Of a stretch of DNA of 64,000 nt, positions 61,936 to 64,000 are shown one piece after another. Under the pieces are notes generated by a model, which ran no database searches, was not told the DNA's origin, and saw nothing but the letters and a program-made list of their open reading frames with translations. The translations under genes and the position numbers were made by a program. Position 1 is the stretch's first letter, and the number at the start of each line of letters is the position of its first letter. The stretch spans positions 7,356,001-7,420,000 of the forward strand of contig NC_091864.1 of the NCBI RefSeq assembly GCF_019399895.1, in the 5' to 3' direction. The stretch is from Cardiocondyla obscurior. Taxonomy: Eukaryota; Arthropoda; Insecta; Hymenoptera; Formicidae.

Positions 61936-64000
61936 CTGAAACAAAAAAAAGAAACAACACAATATTAGAGAAGTTTTTTAGAGCAATATTACGGTATTTC
62001 ACCGCTCTTTAATCCTTAAATGCGCATGTTTTTTTTTCACCACTGATTTAAAGCCGCTTCGAAATTACGTTGCAAGATTACGATGTATTAAAGAGACTCG
62101 TACATTTTAATACATTAATGTCCGAACATTTCACACGCCGTTCGTTTCTGAAAATCACGGGGCGCATATTAATACCCTGTACGCGCCGTATGCTTTCCTT
62201 TGACGACACCGGCATTAATTTAGTTCGCTGAATGTTGCAAGTGATGTCACTGCTACAGTCGGCGGGAGAAAGGTTGCCTCGGTTCAACAAGATATCCTCG
62301 TTCCTAATGCGGAAATGTTTCGTCGACTTCGCGTGACCCCGCGCGAATTCTCCACTAACTTTCCTCGACTTTGACGTGCAACTACTCGCGTTATATCTTC
62401 GTCGTCCGATTCATAATGAATCCCTAACGAACTCGGTGAAGAGGAACGCGGATTCATCTCAATCAGATGTTCGTAAGTTACCCTTTGAGGGTATCAACCG
62501 AATTTATTCGTCCCGCGCAAGTGTATTTGTCTAAAATTTCAAATCGTACTTACTCGCGTTACTTGAATTCACGCACGTTATCTCAGAAAGTAAATTACGA
62601 TCCTCGGCTACGCTTTCATTTCGCACCGACGCGTTGCCGAAAATCGTAAAACCTAGAAACTTTAAAAAACCGATTCTTACGCACTTTTCTCAAGGAGTTT
62701 TTAAACGGTTATCGGAAGCCCGGCGGTATTTCACGGCGAAACTTCTCGACGGGAATTCCTGTTTAGTAGATAGCTGGAAAAATCTCATCTCAACCTCGTG
62801 TTTCTAAAAACTTACTTATTTTACAAGCGAGACTTAAGAAGTTTCTTACTAGCTTCTGATGTGGCTTTGCGGTTTTACACAGACAGAAAAAAAGAGATTC
62901 GCAATAAAATGTTTATCTTCGAAATTAAATAATATCATTAAAAAGATAATATCTCAAGCCAATTAAGTTAGAGTTCAGTGAAAGTAAAAAATAAAATCAT
63001 AAACATGCTAATCAATTAATGTATATACGTAAAGTTGAGAAATGGGATTTTTCTTGTACGCGTAGATAAGTTCGACTGCAGACAAAGGAATGCGAGATTG
63101 ATGACGTCTTTTTTCCGCTCTCTCACGAATCCTCAGAGTTGGCGAATACGTCGCTTTGAATTCACGAGAAGGCTTTTTTGCCGGCTTTATTGCGATAAGA
63201 TGCAAATCGGTCGGGTGGCTATTCATAAGTCATCTTGTACTCCCATTAGGAAATCGAACCGCGGTGATTCGAACGGCGCCATTTGATGGCGCAATCCCGG
63301 TCATTAACGTATGCACCACGCGATGCACCGTTGCAAGCTGCACGATAGACCCGCCGATGTAGCAACGACCAACACATTAAAGTCGGCAAAAACAGAAACG
63401 CGCTATAATAATTTAAGATAATCGAAAAATTAAAGAAACGTGCTAACGTGAAATTTAATAAAAAGAAACACGCTATCGTCCAAAGTATTATTTTTTTTTC
63501 TTTATTATCGCTAGGAAATTCAAAAGATTATTTTTTAATTAAAAGAAAAAAAATTGCGTAAAAATCATATCACGATAAAAAACAAAATTGCATATTAAAT
63601 TAACGTAGAATTCTTAAAGCTCTAATCGCACAGATATTTCTTTAATTTCTCCTTGCGTCAATAACGCGCGATAAGCGCAATATTATCTCACGTGTTCCAA
63701 GAACGTTAAATTAGTCGTAAGCAACATCAAGAAACCTCTGTACCTGATACGAATCAAAATTCCAAGTCAACCACGAGGTGAAGATAAGATAAAGTAACAA
63801 TGTCGGTACAAAGATGGTTAAATTACTTAATTATACCGATTGGTAGCTTGTCGCGACGATAAGCGCGCAATGTATATAGATAGACACCGTCATTTTTTTT
63901 TATCGCAATCTTACTCGAACCGGAAAAAACGACGGAGTCTTCTCGTCGAGTGAGCGATCGACTTTGCCGAGAATTCGCTGGTTATCCCGCCGTCTGATAA
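61936..64000. other. Right edge, no supported gene
   Basis: Upstream side (minus strand) of the 40-base exon candidate, hence possibly intron. Only short, unsupported open frames on both strands. Confidence 0.4.

Overview
The window is eukaryotic nuclear DNA and reads as an insect, most likely a hymenopteran (ant or bee group). The reasons are short GT-AG introns, AT-rich sequence that is nevertheless full of CpG, many microsatellites, and one recognisable gene, a c-Jun N-terminal kinase whose protein is closest to insect basket (bsk). The species cannot be fixed from the sequence.

The only gene that can be named is JNK/basket, on the minus strand, with coding exons from 35582 down to 29609. 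All splice sites are GT-AG, all phases match, and the conceptual protein has 389 residues with every catalytic element present (VAIK lysine, HRD, DFG, TPY activation loop, APE). Its intron 1 carries a second, clearly homologous first coding exon (32665-32801). This ends in the same splice phase and encodes a different N-terminus with its own glycine-rich loop, giving a 388-residue form. The 5' leader runs upstream through an acceptor at 35833 to a well-supported exon at 36880-36958, and holds upstream ORFs. The 3' flank runs into a microsatellite-rich belt (about 22.3-27.4 kb).

Other parts give only exon-like or promoter-like evidence. On the plus strand, a CpG-dense promoter-like zone (19.3-20.25 kb) is followed by two phase-compatible short exons (20186-20223 and 20863-20906), the possible start of an unrecognised gene that converges on JNK. 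On the minus strand there are two promoter-like zones (about 7.1-7.25 kb and 8.2-8.3 kb), a possible short first exon (7788-7868), a 40-base internal exon with excellent splice signals (61896-61935), and possible last exons at 603-655 and 43843-44148. Most of 9-19 kb and 37-64 kb looks intergenic or intronic. No tRNA, rRNA, transposase, reverse transcriptase or CRISPR was recognised.

Because CpG-rich DNA is poor in stop codons, random open frames of 100-220 codons occur on both strands throughout. They were not annotated unless splice signals or composition gave extra support. The most interesting signal is the pair of alternative P-loop-encoding first exons of JNK, with the leader that may regulate them.
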